A stretch of 63,142 nt of DNA, taken from positions 1 through 63,142 of the forward strand of contig CAMAWC010000010.1 in assembly GCA_945861875.1 (NCBI GenBank), given 5' to 3'. A program made the translations under genes and the position numbers. Shown piece by piece: positions 26,410-36,500 of the stretch (its first letter is position 1; each line of letters opens with the position of its first letter). The notes beneath the pieces were generated by a model. The model was not told the DNA's origin. It ran no database searches and saw only the letters and a list, made by a program, of their open reading frames with translations. The stretch is from Bordetella parapertussis (GTDB lineage: Bacteria > Pseudomonadota > Gammaproteobacteria > Burkholderiales > SG8-39).

Positions 26410-27354
26410 TCAGGGAACGGCATGGGTGATGAACGCCTCGGGCACCGCCTCGCCCCACTGTGAGTCAAGGCCTTCCTCGGCGGGCAGGTAATTGGTCGGC
26501 GCATGAATATTGAGCATGTCGGTGTCGGCCCAGTGCTCATGCACACGCCCCCAGGGATCCTTCCAGTAATCGTAGACCTGGCTGCCGAGGATATGCCGGC
26601 CGATGCCCCAGACATGTTCGTATTTTTTCATCTTGACGATGTGCTCGTGCCCGAGCATCACGTCATCTATGTTCTGCGCCTCGAACGAGAGGTGGTTGAT
26701 ACCGGCCTTGGGTCCCTCGATGCAAAGAAACACGTGATGATCGACATAGGTCTCGCCCTGGTCGCAGCGGTTGAACGAGGCGATGATGTGGTCTTTTTCA
26801 CCGGCATAGACTTCGTCGGAACAGACCAGGCCGAACATTTCGCGGTACCACTTCACCTTCTCGGCGGCATTGGGCGTCATGATCACGGCGTGGGCGGCGC
26901 GCTTGACCTGCGACGGGCCGCGCGCAAGGCGCATCAGCTCGCCCTGGCGGACCTTCACATCGCCGGTGTTGACCAGGTTCTTGCGCACGGGAAGCTTGGG
27001 CAGCTGCTGCATGCCGCACATCACCTCCATCTGGTAGCCGTGCGGGTCGGAAATGCGCACGCGCTTGCCACCGCCCGGCTCGTCGATGTTCTCTATGCCC
27101 GACGCTCCGGGCGCCTTGGCGAATTGCTTGAGCTGGTCTTCGTTTTCGACATACCACGCCAGCCCGACGAACTTGGACGGGCCGAGGTGGGTGACATGGA
27201 TATGGTGGTTGGGGTCGGTGCCGCGCATGTAGAGCGCGTCCTTGGTACGGTCCGAGCGCAACATGCCAAAAGCGGTGAGAAACTCCTCGGCCTCATCAAG
27301 GCTGGGCGACTGCAGGCGGCCAAAGGCCAGATCGGAAACCTTTACGTAAGACAT
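26410..27354 (-). CDS. Type I extradiol dioxygenase-like (VOC fold) protein
   Basis: The 314-residue protein has two glyoxalase/VOC modules. The iron ligands expected for class I extradiol dioxygenases are present: His155 (AAHAVIM), His221 (GINHLSF) and Glu273 (WGRVHEHW). A conserved His254 lies in WGIGRHILGSQVYDYW. This is consistent with meta-cleavage of a catechol-type substrate. The ATG at 27354 has AGGAGG upstream. It lies between pcaF and the MetE-like gene, so it may handle a methoxylated or otherwise unusual catechol. Substrate is not deducible. Confidence 0.87.
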   Translation of the reverse strand: MSYVKVSDLAFGRLQSPSLDEAEEFLTAFGMLRSDRTKDALYMRGTDPNHHIHVTHLGPSKFVGLAWYVENEDQLKQFAKAPGASGIENIDEPGGGKRVRISDPHGYQMEVMCGMQQLPKLPVRKNLVNTGDVKVRQGELMRLARGPSQVKRAAHAVIMTPNAAEKVKWYREMFGLVCSDEVYAGEKDHIIASFNRCDQGETYVDHHVFLCIEGPKAGINHLSFEAQNIDDVMLGHEHIVKMKKYEHVWGIGRHILGSQVYDYWKDPWGRVHEHWADTDMLNIHAPTNYLPAEEGLDSQWGEAVPEAFITHAVP

Positions 27355-27389
27355 TGCATCTCCTCCTGTTGAATTTATCGTACCAAAGC

Positions 27390-28592
<1,203 letters not shown>

Positions 28593-28748
28593 TGCTTACC
28601 TTTCATTGCATTTTTCAAACTATTCCCCGGATCGCTTGCCCGCGCCGGAGGCACAGTATAATTCAGCCAGCAGCGGCCTTTGGCCGTTTCACCTGCCAAT
28701 TTGCACTTCCCGCCCTTTCTACACCCCCGCACATCGAGGACCCTCACC

Positions 28749-29339
28749 ATGCTTAACGACGCCGCACTCGACCAGATTTTCCGCACTGCCCGCACGCAAA
28801 ACGGCTGGCAGCCAAAACCGGTTTCCGACGACCAGATCAAGGCCTTGTACGAGTTGATGAAATGGGGCCCGACCACCGGCAACTCGCAGCCCGGCCGCCT
28901 CGTTTTCCTGCGTACCCAGGCGGCCAAGGAACGGCTCAAACCACACCTGTCGCCGGCCAACCAGGACAAGTCCATGGCCGCGCCGGTCGTTGCCATCATC
29001 GCTTTCGACCTCGCTTTCTACGAGAACATCCCCAGGGTCTTCCCGCACCGCCCGGAAATGAAAAACCTCTACGTCGGCGATGACAAGAAAGCCATGGTTG
29101 AAACCACCGCCCTGCGCAACAGTTCCCTGCAGGGCGCCTACCTGATGATCGCCGCCCGCGCGATGGGCCTCGATTGCGGCCCGATGTCCGGCTACAACGC
29201 CGCCGGCGTGGACAAGGAATTCTTTTCCGGCACCACCTTCAAATCCAACTTCATCTGCAACCTCGGACATGGTGACCCGTCCAAGGTCATGGCCCGCCTG
29301 CCGCGCCTGCCCTTCGAGGAAGTGTGCTCGATGCTGTAG
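28749..29339 (+). CDS. Nitroreductase-family NAD(P)H:FMN oxidoreductase (RutE/malonic semialdehyde reductase-like)
   Basis: The 196-residue protein matches the RutE-type branch of nitroreductases in length and motifs: LDQIFRTARTQNGWQPKPVSDD, MKWGPTTGNSQPGRLVFL (FMN-binding arm) and ARAMGLDCGPMSGYNAAGVD. It should bind FMN and reduce an aldehyde, enone or nitro group using NAD(P)H; malonic semialdehyde is the best-known substrate of the group. The gene is divergent from pcaF, with a TATAAT at 28657-28662 upstream. It ends 25 bp before a large inverted repeat. Confidence 0.87.
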   Translation: MLNDAALDQIFRTARTQNGWQPKPVSDDQIKALYELMKWGPTTGNSQPGRLVFLRTQAAKERLKPHLSPANQDKSMAAPVVAIIAFDLAFYENIPRVFPHRPEMKNLYVGDDKKAMVETTALRNSSLQGAYLMIAARAMGLDCGPMSGYNAAGVDKEFFSGTTFKSNFICNLGHGDPSKVMARLPRLPFEEVCSML

Positions 29340-29363
29340 GGCAAGTCAGCTCAAGTCTCCGTA

Positions 29364-29444
29364 CCGTCATTCCCGCGAAAGCGGGAATCCACCTTGATTT
29401 TTAGCGTGGATAAAAATGGATTCCCGCTTTCGCGGGAATGACGG
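29364..29444. repeat. 28-bp perfect inverted repeat made of two dRS3-like palindromes
   Basis: Arms 29364-29391 and 29417-29444 are exact reverse complements around a 25-nt spacer. Each arm contains its own ATTCCC-N8-GGGAAT palindrome (29369-29388 and 29420-29439). Single copies of the same palindrome occur at 3284-3303 and 53749-53768. It lies between two convergent genes, so transcripts from both sides would form a very stable hairpin. A bidirectional terminator role is likely, whatever its origin. Confidence 0.85.
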
Positions 29445-29465
29445 GGTTAGTCGGCGCCTCTCCGA

Positions 29466-29843
29466 TCAAGCCTTGGGCAGCGGCGTCGACGCCCAGGCGG
29501 CCATCTGCCAGCCATTGTCGCCCTTGACCCAGACATTGAGGTAGGCGCTGCTCAGATGCCTGGTCTCGCCGTTGGCCAGCACCTGCAGCTCGATGGTGCC
29601 GTGGCAGACCACGGTGTCGCCATAGCTTGTCATGGCGATGCTCTTGCGCGCCGCCGCGGCGTAAGACACCTTGCCCGAAGTAAGTATGGCCATGTACTCG
29701 CTTTTGTTTTCGCTGCGCCCGGTTGAGTGGTTGTAGCGCAGTGTGTCGGCGAGAATCTTGTCCAGGGTAACGTAGTCCTTTGCCACCATCGCCTTGTAGC
29801 GCGCATCGTCGATGGACAGTATTTCCTTTTCGTAATCGCTCAT
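29466..29843 (-). CDS. NTF2-like / SnoaL-like small protein
   Basis: The 125-residue product has the cone-shaped NTF2-like pattern. A helical start (DYEKEILSIDDARYKAMVAKDYVTLDKILADTLRYNHS) is followed by strands ending DNGWQMAAWASTPLPKA. Family members are lyases, isomerases, hydroxylating-dioxygenase beta subunits or ligand-binding proteins; no catalytic set is obvious. The ATG at 29843 has AAGGAG. It is the last gene of the 29.5-43.7 kb minus-strand cluster, 37 bp after livF, and may act on the transported compound. Confidence 0.75.
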   Translation of the reverse strand: MSDYEKEILSIDDARYKAMVAKDYVTLDKILADTLRYNHSTGRSENKSEYMAILTSGKVSYAAAARKSIAMTSYGDTVVCHGTIELQVLANGETRHLSSAYLNVWVKGDNGWQMAAWASTPLPKA

Positions 29844-29880
29844 TGTCTTGCTCCTTGAAAATACCGAAGTTGCCCGGACC

Positions 29881-30639
29881 TCAGGCTGTTGTCTCACCCA
29901 GATAAGCCTCGCGGATGTGCGGCTGCGCCATCAGGTCGGCCGGCAGGCCGGTGGAGACGATGCGGCCACCCTCCAGTACGTAGGCGCGCTGCGCAACCTC
30001 GAGCGCGCGAACGGCGTTTTGCTCGATCAGCAGGATGGACACGCCGCCGGCATGAATGGCGCGTATCACCTCGAACACCTGCTGCACCACCGCCGGCGCG
30101 AGGCCGAGGGAAGGCTCGTCGATGAGCAGCATTTTCGGCCGCGCCATCAGCGCGCGCCCGATCGCCACCATTTGCTGCTGTCCGCCCGAGAGCGTGCCGG
30201 CGGCCTGCCAGCGACGCTCCTTCAATACCGGGAACATGTCATAGACGCGCGCGATGCCCTCGTCGCGAAACGGCCGCGCCGCCTTGCGGTAGGCGCCCAT
30301 GTCGAGGTTCTCCTCCACCGTCATGCCGCCCCAGAGCTTGCGCCCCTCGGGAATGAGCGCGACCTCGCGATTGCACATTTCGCGCGCCGAAAGCCCGGTC
30401 ACATCCTCGCCGCGATACAGCAGTCTGCCCGTGCGCACCGGCTGCAGGCGGGCAAGGGTGTTTACGAGTGTGGTCTTGCCCGCGCCGTTGGGGCCGACGA
30501 TGGACACGATCTCGCCTTCACCGACGCTAAAGGAAACATCCCACAGCGCCGGCGCGTCGCCGTAGCTGACATTGATTTCCCGCGCCTCAAGCAATGCGTT
30601 CATCGGCGGCGCGTCCATCGCGGCATTATTGCTGGACAT
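29881..30639 (-). CDS. livF: Branched-chain amino acid-type ABC ATPase LivF (second system)
   Basis: The ATPase has Walker A GPNGAGKTT, signature LSGGQQQM, Walker B LLIDEPSLGLAP and LLIEQNAVRALEVA. The ATG at 30639 overlaps the upstream fused livMG gene by 14 bp and gives 252 residues. An ATG at 30603 (MNALLEAREINVS) would give the more usual length and cannot be excluded. It belongs to a Liv system whose binding protein is at 33235-34449. The signature is normal here, in contrast to the degenerate partner domain. Confidence 0.9.
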   Translation of the reverse strand: MSSNNAAMDAPPMNALLEAREINVSYGDAPALWDVSFSVGEGEIVSIVGPNGAGKTTLVNTLARLQPVRTGRLLYRGEDVTGLSAREMCNREVALIPEGRKLWGGMTVEENLDMGAYRKAARPFRDEGIARVYDMFPVLKERRWQAAGTLSGGQQQMVAIGRALMARPKMLLIDEPSLGLAPAVVQQVFEVIRAIHAGGVSILLIEQNAVRALEVAQRAYVLEGGRIVSTGLPADLMAQPHIREAYLGETTA

Positions 30640-32362
30640 ATTCCGACCCCAGGTAGGCGCTGACCACCTCCGGCTGGCGCATCACCTCGCGCGGCACGCC
30701 CTCGGCAATCACCTTGCCATAGTTGAGCACCATCAACCTGTCCACCAGTTCGAGCACGGCGCGCATATTGTGCTCGATGAACAGGATGGTCGCACCGCGA
30801 TTGCGGATCTCGCGCACCAGGGTGACGGCGTTGTTGATCTCCGAAGGCGTCAAACCGGCCAGCACCTCGTCGAGCAGCACCAGCCGCGGCGCGGAGGCAA
30901 GCGCCCGCGCCAGCTCGAGAAACTTGCGCTGGTGCAGGTTGAGTTCGGTCGGCAGCGCGCGCGCCCGGTCCGCCAGGCCGACAAATTCCAGCCAGTACAT
31001 CGCCTGGCGCTCGGCCACCTGGCGCGACAGCCGCGCCGCACCGAACATGCCCGGCAGGGTGGCGTTCTCGAGCACGCTGAGGTTCATGTACGGCCGCGGG
31101 ATCTGGTAGGTGCGCGCAATGCCCGCCTGCGCCGCGCGGTGCGCCGGCAGCGGCGCGATGTCCGTACCTTCGAAGACGATGCGGCCGGAGGTCGGCTGGT
31201 AAAAACCGCTGATGACATTGACCATGGTCGACTTGCCCGAACCGTTGGGGCCGACGAGGCCGTAGATTTCGCCGCGCCGCAACTGCATGTCCACGCCCGC
31301 CAGCGCCTGCACGCCGCTGAAGGCCTTGAACACGCCCTCGGCGCTGAGCAGGACCTCGCCTTCCTTGCCGCGCGAGCTGATGAGCGCCGGCGCCGCCACT
31401 TCGGGCAGGGGCGGATCGGCACGCCAGCGCTTGATGCGCTTGAGCAATTGCCCGAACAGGCCGTCGGGCAGGAACAGGATGACCAGGATCAGGATCAGGC
31501 CCACCGTGGCGCGTCCGGCGATGGCGTAATCACCCGCGGTGAAGGCATAGAGCAGCGCGGTAATGGCCGTGGCGCCGACGGCCGGCCCGAACCAGTGGCG
31601 CGACCCGCCCAGCACGCTCATCAGCACCACATTGAGCGGCACCACGATGTTGAACACCTCGCCGACGGTGACGTAGGAAATGAAAATGGCATGTATGCCG
31701 CCGGCAACTCCGGCCAGCGCGCAGGACACGCCCAGGGCGATCAGTTTGTAGCCGAAGGTCGGCACGCCCTGCACTTCGGCAACATCCTCGTCATCGTGGA
31801 TGGCAAAGAGGCCGGCACCCAGCTTGGAGCAATAGATGTGATACGCAGTCCACAAGGTGATAAGCGCAAGCGCCAGGCCGAGCAGGTAAAAGGTGCCCGA
31901 GGGCGACGGGCCGATGGCCGGCACCGGCACCGCCGACAGGTACACGCCGGGGCCGCCGTCTATGGGCGTGTTGAGCACGATGGTGGCGATGACAAAGGTG
32001 ATGGCGAGGGTGATCAGCGCGAATAATTCGCCGCGCAGGCGGCGCACGCGGAACACCACGGTGCCCAGGCCGATGCCGAACAAGGCCGCGACGGCGCCCG
32101 CCACCGGCAGGGTCCACAGGAAGGGCCAGTTGAACTTGGCCGTCAGCACCGCCGTGGTGTAGATGCCCAACCCGAAAAACGCACCATGGCCGAAGGAGAA
32201 ATAGCCCGAATAGCCGGAAAGGATATTCCACGAGGTGGCAAGAACGATCCAGCTGAAGATCAGGTAAAGGAAGGATTCATAAAACGCCGGCAGCTTGAGC
32301 AAAGGCAACGCGCCCAGCAACACCGCTGCGGTGATGAATCCGGCGATGACTTTCCTGTCCAT
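30626..32362 (-). CDS. Fused LivM permease - LivG ATPase
   Basis: The 578-residue fusion has an N-terminal LivM-type membrane domain (about residues 1-310; NILSGYSGYFSFGHGAFFGLG, and VLMSVLGGSRHWFGPAVGA as coupling loop). A short linker leads into a LivG-type ATPase (about 335-578) with Walker A GPNGSGKST. The signature region reads LNLHQRKFLELARAL, with His where relatives have Gly, and Walker B reads LVLLDEVLAGL with Val replacing the usual Pro. Fusion fixes permease-ATPase stoichiometry. There is no internal stop or frameshift, so it looks natural. Confidence 0.9.
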   Translation of the reverse strand: MDRKVIAGFITAAVLLGALPLLKLPAFYESFLYLIFSWIVLATSWNILSGYSGYFSFGHGAFFGLGIYTTAVLTAKFNWPFLWTLPVAGAVAALFGIGLGTVVFRVRRLRGELFALITLAITFVIATIVLNTPIDGGPGVYLSAVPVPAIGPSPSGTFYLLGLALALITLWTAYHIYCSKLGAGLFAIHDDEDVAEVQGVPTFGYKLIALGVSCALAGVAGGIHAIFISYVTVGEVFNIVVPLNVVLMSVLGGSRHWFGPAVGATAITALLYAFTAGDYAIAGRATVGLILILVILFLPDGLFGQLLKRIKRWRADPPLPEVAAPALISSRGKEGEVLLSAEGVFKAFSGVQALAGVDMQLRRGEIYGLVGPNGSGKSTMVNVISGFYQPTSGRIVFEGTDIAPLPAHRAAQAGIARTYQIPRPYMNLSVLENATLPGMFGAARLSRQVAERQAMYWLEFVGLADRARALPTELNLHQRKFLELARALASAPRLVLLDEVLAGLTPSEINNAVTLVREIRNRGATILFIEHNMRAVLELVDRLMVLNYGKVIAEGVPREVMRQPEVVSAYLGSEYVQQ

Positions 32363-32363
32363 G

Positions 32364-33221
32364 CTAGACCTTCCCCGGCCGGAACAGCAGCACCAGGATC
32401 AGCAGTGAAAACGACACCAGCGGCGCCCAGGCCGGCGCGGTAATCGCCTGCGTCGCGGCTTCAGACATGCCTATGACGATACCCGCCACCAGCGGACCGA
32501 GCGGATTGCCCAGGCCGCCTATCATCACCGCGGCGAACACCACCCCTATCCAGGCGTAGATCTGCGAGGGTGCGAGGGTGAAGGAAAGCGCAAGGCAGAC
32601 GCCGCCGACCCCGGCGAAGGCCGCCGAGGCACCCGAGAGCAGCAACGCCAACATGCGTTCGTTGACGCCAAAGGCGGCGGCCATGGCCGGGTCTTCGGAC
32701 ATGGCGCGCATCGCCCGGCCGACGTGAGTGTAGCGCAGCACCGCCCAGGTGCCGCCGGCAAGGGCCAATGAAATCAACAGCGTCAGAAACTCGGGCAGGG
32801 GAATATAGAACACGCCGATCTTGAACTTGATGTCGGCGTAGTGGGACTCGAGCTTGCGGTAATCGGCGGTCCAGATCCACTGGATGCCGCTCTCTATGAT
32901 GACGGTGAGGCCGAAGGTAACGAGCAGCGAGTTGAAAGCACTGACGTTGAAACGCGCAAACACCCAGTGCATCGCCATGCCAAGCACAAAAAATCCGGGC
33001 GCGATGATGAACAGCGTCAGCAGCGGATCGAGCTTTGCCGTGATCGACAACTGGTAGGTGAGATAGGCGCCAAGAAACGCCAGGGCGAAGTGCGCCAGGT
33101 TGATCTGGCGCAACATCCCCCATGACATGCTCAGCCCCAGCCCCAGCAGGCCGTAGAGTGCGCCGATGAACAACCCGGACAGCAGAGACTGCCCGAGCAG
33201 TTCGATACTCGGTAAATGCAT
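32364..33221 (-). CDS. livH: Branched-chain amino acid-type ABC permease LivH (second system)
   Basis: The 285-residue permease starts LPSIELLGQSLLSGLFIGALYGLLGLGLSMSWG, the LivH pattern. It has a cytoplasmic AMRAMSEDPAMAAAFGVNE segment and AAVMIGGLGNPLGPLVAGIVIG as coupling region. It heterodimerises with the LivM half of the fused protein encoded one base downstream. The binding protein is encoded 13 bp upstream. Gene order (binding protein, H, MG, F) is that of a complete operon. Confidence 0.92.
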   Translation of the reverse strand: MHLPSIELLGQSLLSGLFIGALYGLLGLGLSMSWGMLRQINLAHFALAFLGAYLTYQLSITAKLDPLLTLFIIAPGFFVLGMAMHWVFARFNVSAFNSLLVTFGLTVIIESGIQWIWTADYRKLESHYADIKFKIGVFYIPLPEFLTLLISLALAGGTWAVLRYTHVGRAMRAMSEDPAMAAAFGVNERMLALLLSGASAAFAGVGGVCLALSFTLAPSQIYAWIGVVFAAVMIGGLGNPLGPLVAGIVIGMSEAATQAITAPAWAPLVSFSLLILVLLFRPGKV

Positions 33222-33234
33222 CGTCAGCCCGTGC

Positions 33235-34449
33235 TCAGGGAGCGAGCATTTTCACGCCCGGTTTGGCAAACTCTTTCGGGAAGACCACCACCCATTCGCC
33301 GTTTTGCACCTGCTTGATCTTGGTCAGGTCGTCACCGTAGTTGTTCGGGCCGTCAAAGCGCAGCGTACCCTGGATGGTGTTGACGCGGTTCTTTTTCAGC
33401 CAGGCGCCCAGCACCTTGTCATCCAGGCTCTTGGTCGCGTTGACCGCGGCCTCTAGCACCTGCCATGCGGCATAGGACGCCGCGGCCTGGGTGTCGACCA
33501 TGGTGTCGGGCAGGCCCGCCTTGGCGGCGCGCTCGTTGAATATCTTCGCCAAATCGGTGGCACCGGTGTTGCTCATGAACGGCGCATGCTGCTCGAAAAT
33601 GGTTGCGGCAAGCGCGTTCTTGGCATCGGCCGACTTGAGCATCGGGCCGGGCGCCGGCAGGTGGTGGAACATCATCGGCGGCGCATAGTCGATTTTTTTC
33701 ATCGCATCGAGCAGTTGCATGCCCTCCAGCGCGATCACGCCGGTCCAGATGAAATCGGGCTTGGCGTCCTTGAGACGGGCCGCAATGGCGCCAAAGTCAC
33801 GGTTGCCAAATTCCCACTCAAGGTACAGCACCTCGTTGAGGCCGCGTTTTTTCGCCACCTCACGCGCGCCCGTGGACATGAACAACACCGACGGGAACTT
33901 GGTGGTGACGATGGCAATGGTCTTGGGCGGCTTGGGTCCGGCTGCAAGACCGTCGAACACCATGTTCGGGGTGGTTACAGCCGTGTCCGCGCCTATGGCC
34001 CAGGTGGGGAATTGCATCTCATACTTGGCCAGGCTGGGTATGCCGAAGGTGTGGTGGATCAGTATTTTGTTGTAGCGCTGTGCCACGCCCATCGCGGAAA
34101 GGATATTCGCAGTGGCATAAGGCCCGAGCAGCAGGTCGACCTTGTCCACAGTTACCAGTTGCTCATACAGGGTGCGGGCAAGATCGGGCTTGGACTGGTC
34201 GTCCTTGACGACCCATTCGACCGGCCGGCCGAGCAGGCCGTTTTTCTTGTTCAGTTCCTCGACATAAATCTCGCCGACAAGCTTGTGGATGAGCGCAGTG
34301 GCCGACAAGGGCCCGGTCAGGGCGAGCGTGCTGCCGACTTTGACTGCGGGGCCCGACGTCGCCGCGAGCGCGGGCGCCGACATTGCAACGATTCCGGCTA
34401 CCGCCACCGCCGCCAGGCTGCGCAGCGCCACAAAACGGATGCTTTTCAT
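33235..34449 (-). CDS. Liv-type periplasmic substrate-binding protein (second system)
   Basis: The 404-residue precursor has a signal peptide ending at APALAATSG (about residue 30). The type-1 binding fold follows: VKVGSTLALTGPLSATALIHKL, NGLLGRPVEWVVKDDQSKPDLARTL and VDLLLGPYATANILSA. The ATG at 34449 is preceded by AGGAGG. Its neighbours (a Bug protein upstream, hydroxyquinol-route enzymes further upstream) suggest an aromatic or heterocyclic ligand, but the sequence does not identify it. Confidence 0.92.
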   Translation of the reverse strand: MKSIRFVALRSLAAVAVAGIVAMSAPALAATSGPAVKVGSTLALTGPLSATALIHKLVGEIYVEELNKKNGLLGRPVEWVVKDDQSKPDLARTLYEQLVTVDKVDLLLGPYATANILSAMGVAQRYNKILIHHTFGIPSLAKYEMQFPTWAIGADTAVTTPNMVFDGLAAGPKPPKTIAIVTTKFPSVLFMSTGAREVAKKRGLNEVLYLEWEFGNRDFGAIAARLKDAKPDFIWTGVIALEGMQLLDAMKKIDYAPPMMFHHLPAPGPMLKSADAKNALAATIFEQHAPFMSNTGATDLAKIFNERAAKAGLPDTMVDTQAAASYAAWQVLEAAVNATKSLDDKVLGAWLKKNRVNTIQGTLRFDGPNNYGDDLTKIKQVQNGEWVVVFPKEFAKPGVKMLAP

Positions 34450-34522
34450 TTTGACTCCTCCTTGTTGATACATGTAAACAAACAACGATTCTTCGATTGA
34501 ACCAGTTCGCCCTCAGATCCGG

Positions 34523-35500
34523 CTACTGCGCCTTGGTGCCCGACGCCCTCATCACCGCGCCCAGAGAGGTGTACTCCTCCTTGATATAGGCGTCGAATTG
34601 TTCGGGCGACATCGGCATGGCCTCGGCGCCGAGTTTGCCCATGCGCTCGCGCACCTCGGGCAATTGCATGATTTTGGTCACTTCGGCGTTGAGCTTGTTG
34701 ACGATGTCGCGCGGCGTTTTTGCCGGCGCCAGCAAACCGATCCAGAAATTGAACTCAAAGCCGGGCAATCCGCTCTCGGCCACCGTCGGCACATCGGGCA
34801 GCGCGCTGTTGCGCCTGGCGGTGCTCACCGCCAGCGCACGCATGCGGCCATCGCGGATGTTGGGCAGCGAGGCGAGCACCGGTGTGAACATGAAATCGAC
34901 GCGCCCGGAAATGGTCTCGGTAATCGTCTCCGGCGTGCCCTTGAACGGGATGTGCGTGGCCGAGGCGTTGCTCGCAACGAGGAACTTGGCGGTGTTGACG
35001 TGCGTCGCACTGCCGACGCCGGCGGTGGCGAAATTGAGCTGGCCGGGCTTGGCCTTGGCCGCGGCAACCAGGTCCTGCACATTCTTGAACGGGCTACCGG
35101 CGCTGACCACCAGCACACTGGGCAGGTTGGCCAGCACGCTCACTCCGGAAAAATCGGCCAGCGTATCGTAAGGGATGCTGTTGTATAGAACCGGATTGAC
35201 GACGTGCCCGGTGGAGACCACCAGCAGCGAGTAGCCGTCGGCCTCGCCCTTGGCGACCTGGTTCGCGCCTATGGTGCCGCCGGCGCCCGGCTTGTTCTCC
35301 ACCAGCACCGGATGCCCCCATGCCGCGCTGAGTTTTTCGCCTATGGTGCGCGCCATGATGTCGGTGGCGCTGCCGGCGGTAAAGGGCACGATGATCCTGA
35401 TCGGCTTGCTTGGATAAGCCTGGCCGATGGCGGTCTGTGCAAAGCAGAGCGCCAGCAGTCCTGCGACAAGGATGTTGGTTGATTTTTTCATGGCCTGCAT
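34523..35500 (-). CDS. Bug/TctC-family binding protein
   Basis: The 325-residue precursor begins MQAMKKSTNILVAGLLALCFAQTAIGQA with cleavage near residue 28. It has YPSKPIRIIVPFTAGSATDIMAR, LVENKPGAGGTIGANQVAKGEADGYSLLVV, PGQLNFATAGVGSATHVNTAK and IPFKGTPETITETISGRV. The ATG at 35500 has GGAGGT seven bases upstream. It sits between a beta-hydroxyacid dehydrogenase and the Liv operon. The same cluster therefore has two different uptake routes, one of them an orphan binding protein. Confidence 0.92.
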   Translation of the reverse strand: MQAMKKSTNILVAGLLALCFAQTAIGQAYPSKPIRIIVPFTAGSATDIMARTIGEKLSAAWGHPVLVENKPGAGGTIGANQVAKGEADGYSLLVVSTGHVVNPVLYNSIPYDTLADFSGVSVLANLPSVLVVSAGSPFKNVQDLVAAAKAKPGQLNFATAGVGSATHVNTAKFLVASNASATHIPFKGTPETITETISGRVDFMFTPVLASLPNIRDGRMRALAVSTARRNSALPDVPTVAESGLPGFEFNFWIGLLAPAKTPRDIVNKLNAEVTKIMQLPEVRERMGKLGAEAMPMSPEQFDAYIKEEYTSLGAVMRASGTKAQ

Positions 35501-35546
35501 GACGTTACCTCCAGGTTTGTGATCCATATTTTTCCACCACCGGCGT

Positions 35547-36500
35547 TCACTTGCCCAAGCCGTCGCCGACGCTGACGTTTTCGGACTTGATCTTCAGGCC
35601 TGAGTGCTGCGCCTGCTGCAACAACAGGGTCGAGAAATCCTGCTCGGTCATGCCGCTGCCCATCATCGACTGGATGAGGTCGCGCGTCGCCGAGACAAGC
35701 GGCAGCGGCACGCCAAAGCGCCGGCCCGCGTCAAGGCCGAGGTCCACGTCCTTGCGCAGCAGGTAGGGCGTGAAGGTGACATGGAAGTCGAGGTTGACGA
35801 AAGCCGGTGTCTTGTAACGGGTGAAGGTCGAGCCCATCACGCTTTTATTGAGAAAGTCGAGAAAAGCGTGGCGCGGTACGCCGGCCTTTTCGGCCAGCAC
35901 GGTGATCTCGGCCAGGCACTGTGTGACCACTGCGAGCATGACGTTATGGCAGATCTTGACAATGCGTGCAAGCTCGCCCTCGCCGACATAAGAGGCGCCC
36001 GGGCCGATGTGCAGCAGCAGCGGCGCGACCTTGTCATAGATTTTTTTCGGACCGGAGCAGACGAAAGAAAGTTTGTCTGCCTTGATCACCTTGGCATTGC
36101 CCGATACCGGCGCCGCCAGCAACTCGCTGCCGTAGGCGGCGAGCATGCGGCGCAATTCGGCCGAACCTTCGAGCGAGATCGAAGAGCACTCGACGACGAT
36201 GCGCGGCGCCGGACCCTTGCCCGGTTTGGATTTGGACAGCACACCCCCGGGCCCGCTGATCACATGCTTGACGTCATCCCAGGTGGCGACCATCACGAAC
36301 AGGATGTCGCAATCGGCCAGTTCGGTGAGGCTGGAGGCGATTTTTGCGCCGTCTTTCTTCAGCGGCGTCGCCTTGGCACGGGTGCGGTTCCACACCGTGA
36401 TGTCGCAGCCGGCACGCGCCAGGCGCTGCGCCATCTCGAAACCCATGCGGCCGGCGCCGATCCAGCCAATCCGCGGCTGCGGTTTTTTTCGCGTACTCAT
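35547..36500 (-). CDS. Beta-hydroxyacid dehydrogenase (3-hydroxyisobutyrate dehydrogenase family), paralogue 1
   Basis: The 317-residue protein has the NAD(P)-binding start IGWIGAGRMGFEMAQRLARAG. The substrate motif is VVECSSISLEGSAELR, and the catalytic lysine lies in GELARIVKICHN. The family oxidises 3-hydroxyacids or reduces semialdehydes. It resembles the product of 39358-40302 along its whole length, so the two are paralogues. It overlaps the upstream M24 gene by four bases (36497-36500, ATGA). The pathway role is unknown; a tartronate-semialdehyde-like or hydroxyisobutyrate-like intermediate is possible. Confidence 0.88.
   Translation of the reverse strand: MSTRKKPQPRIGWIGAGRMGFEMAQRLARAGCDITVWNRTRAKATPLKKDGAKIASSLTELADCDILFVMVATWDDVKHVISGPGGVLSKSKPGKGPAPRIVVECSSISLEGSAELRRMLAAYGSELLAAPVSGNAKVIKADKLSFVCSGPKKIYDKVAPLLLHIGPGASYVGEGELARIVKICHNVMLAVVTQCLAEITVLAEKAGVPRHAFLDFLNKSVMGSTFTRYKTPAFVNLDFHVTFTPYLLRKDVDLGLDAGRRFGVPLPLVSATRDLIQSMMGSGMTEQDFSTLLLQQAQHSGLKIKSENVSVGDGLGK

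Noticed and set aside
28655-28662. TATAAT/TATACT box between pcaF and the nitroreductase gene as a bidirectional promoter
   Set aside because: The plus-strand -35 candidate (TTGCCC) has only 15-bp spacing and the minus strand has no acceptable -35. I mention the box in the nitroreductase entry but do not call a promoter.
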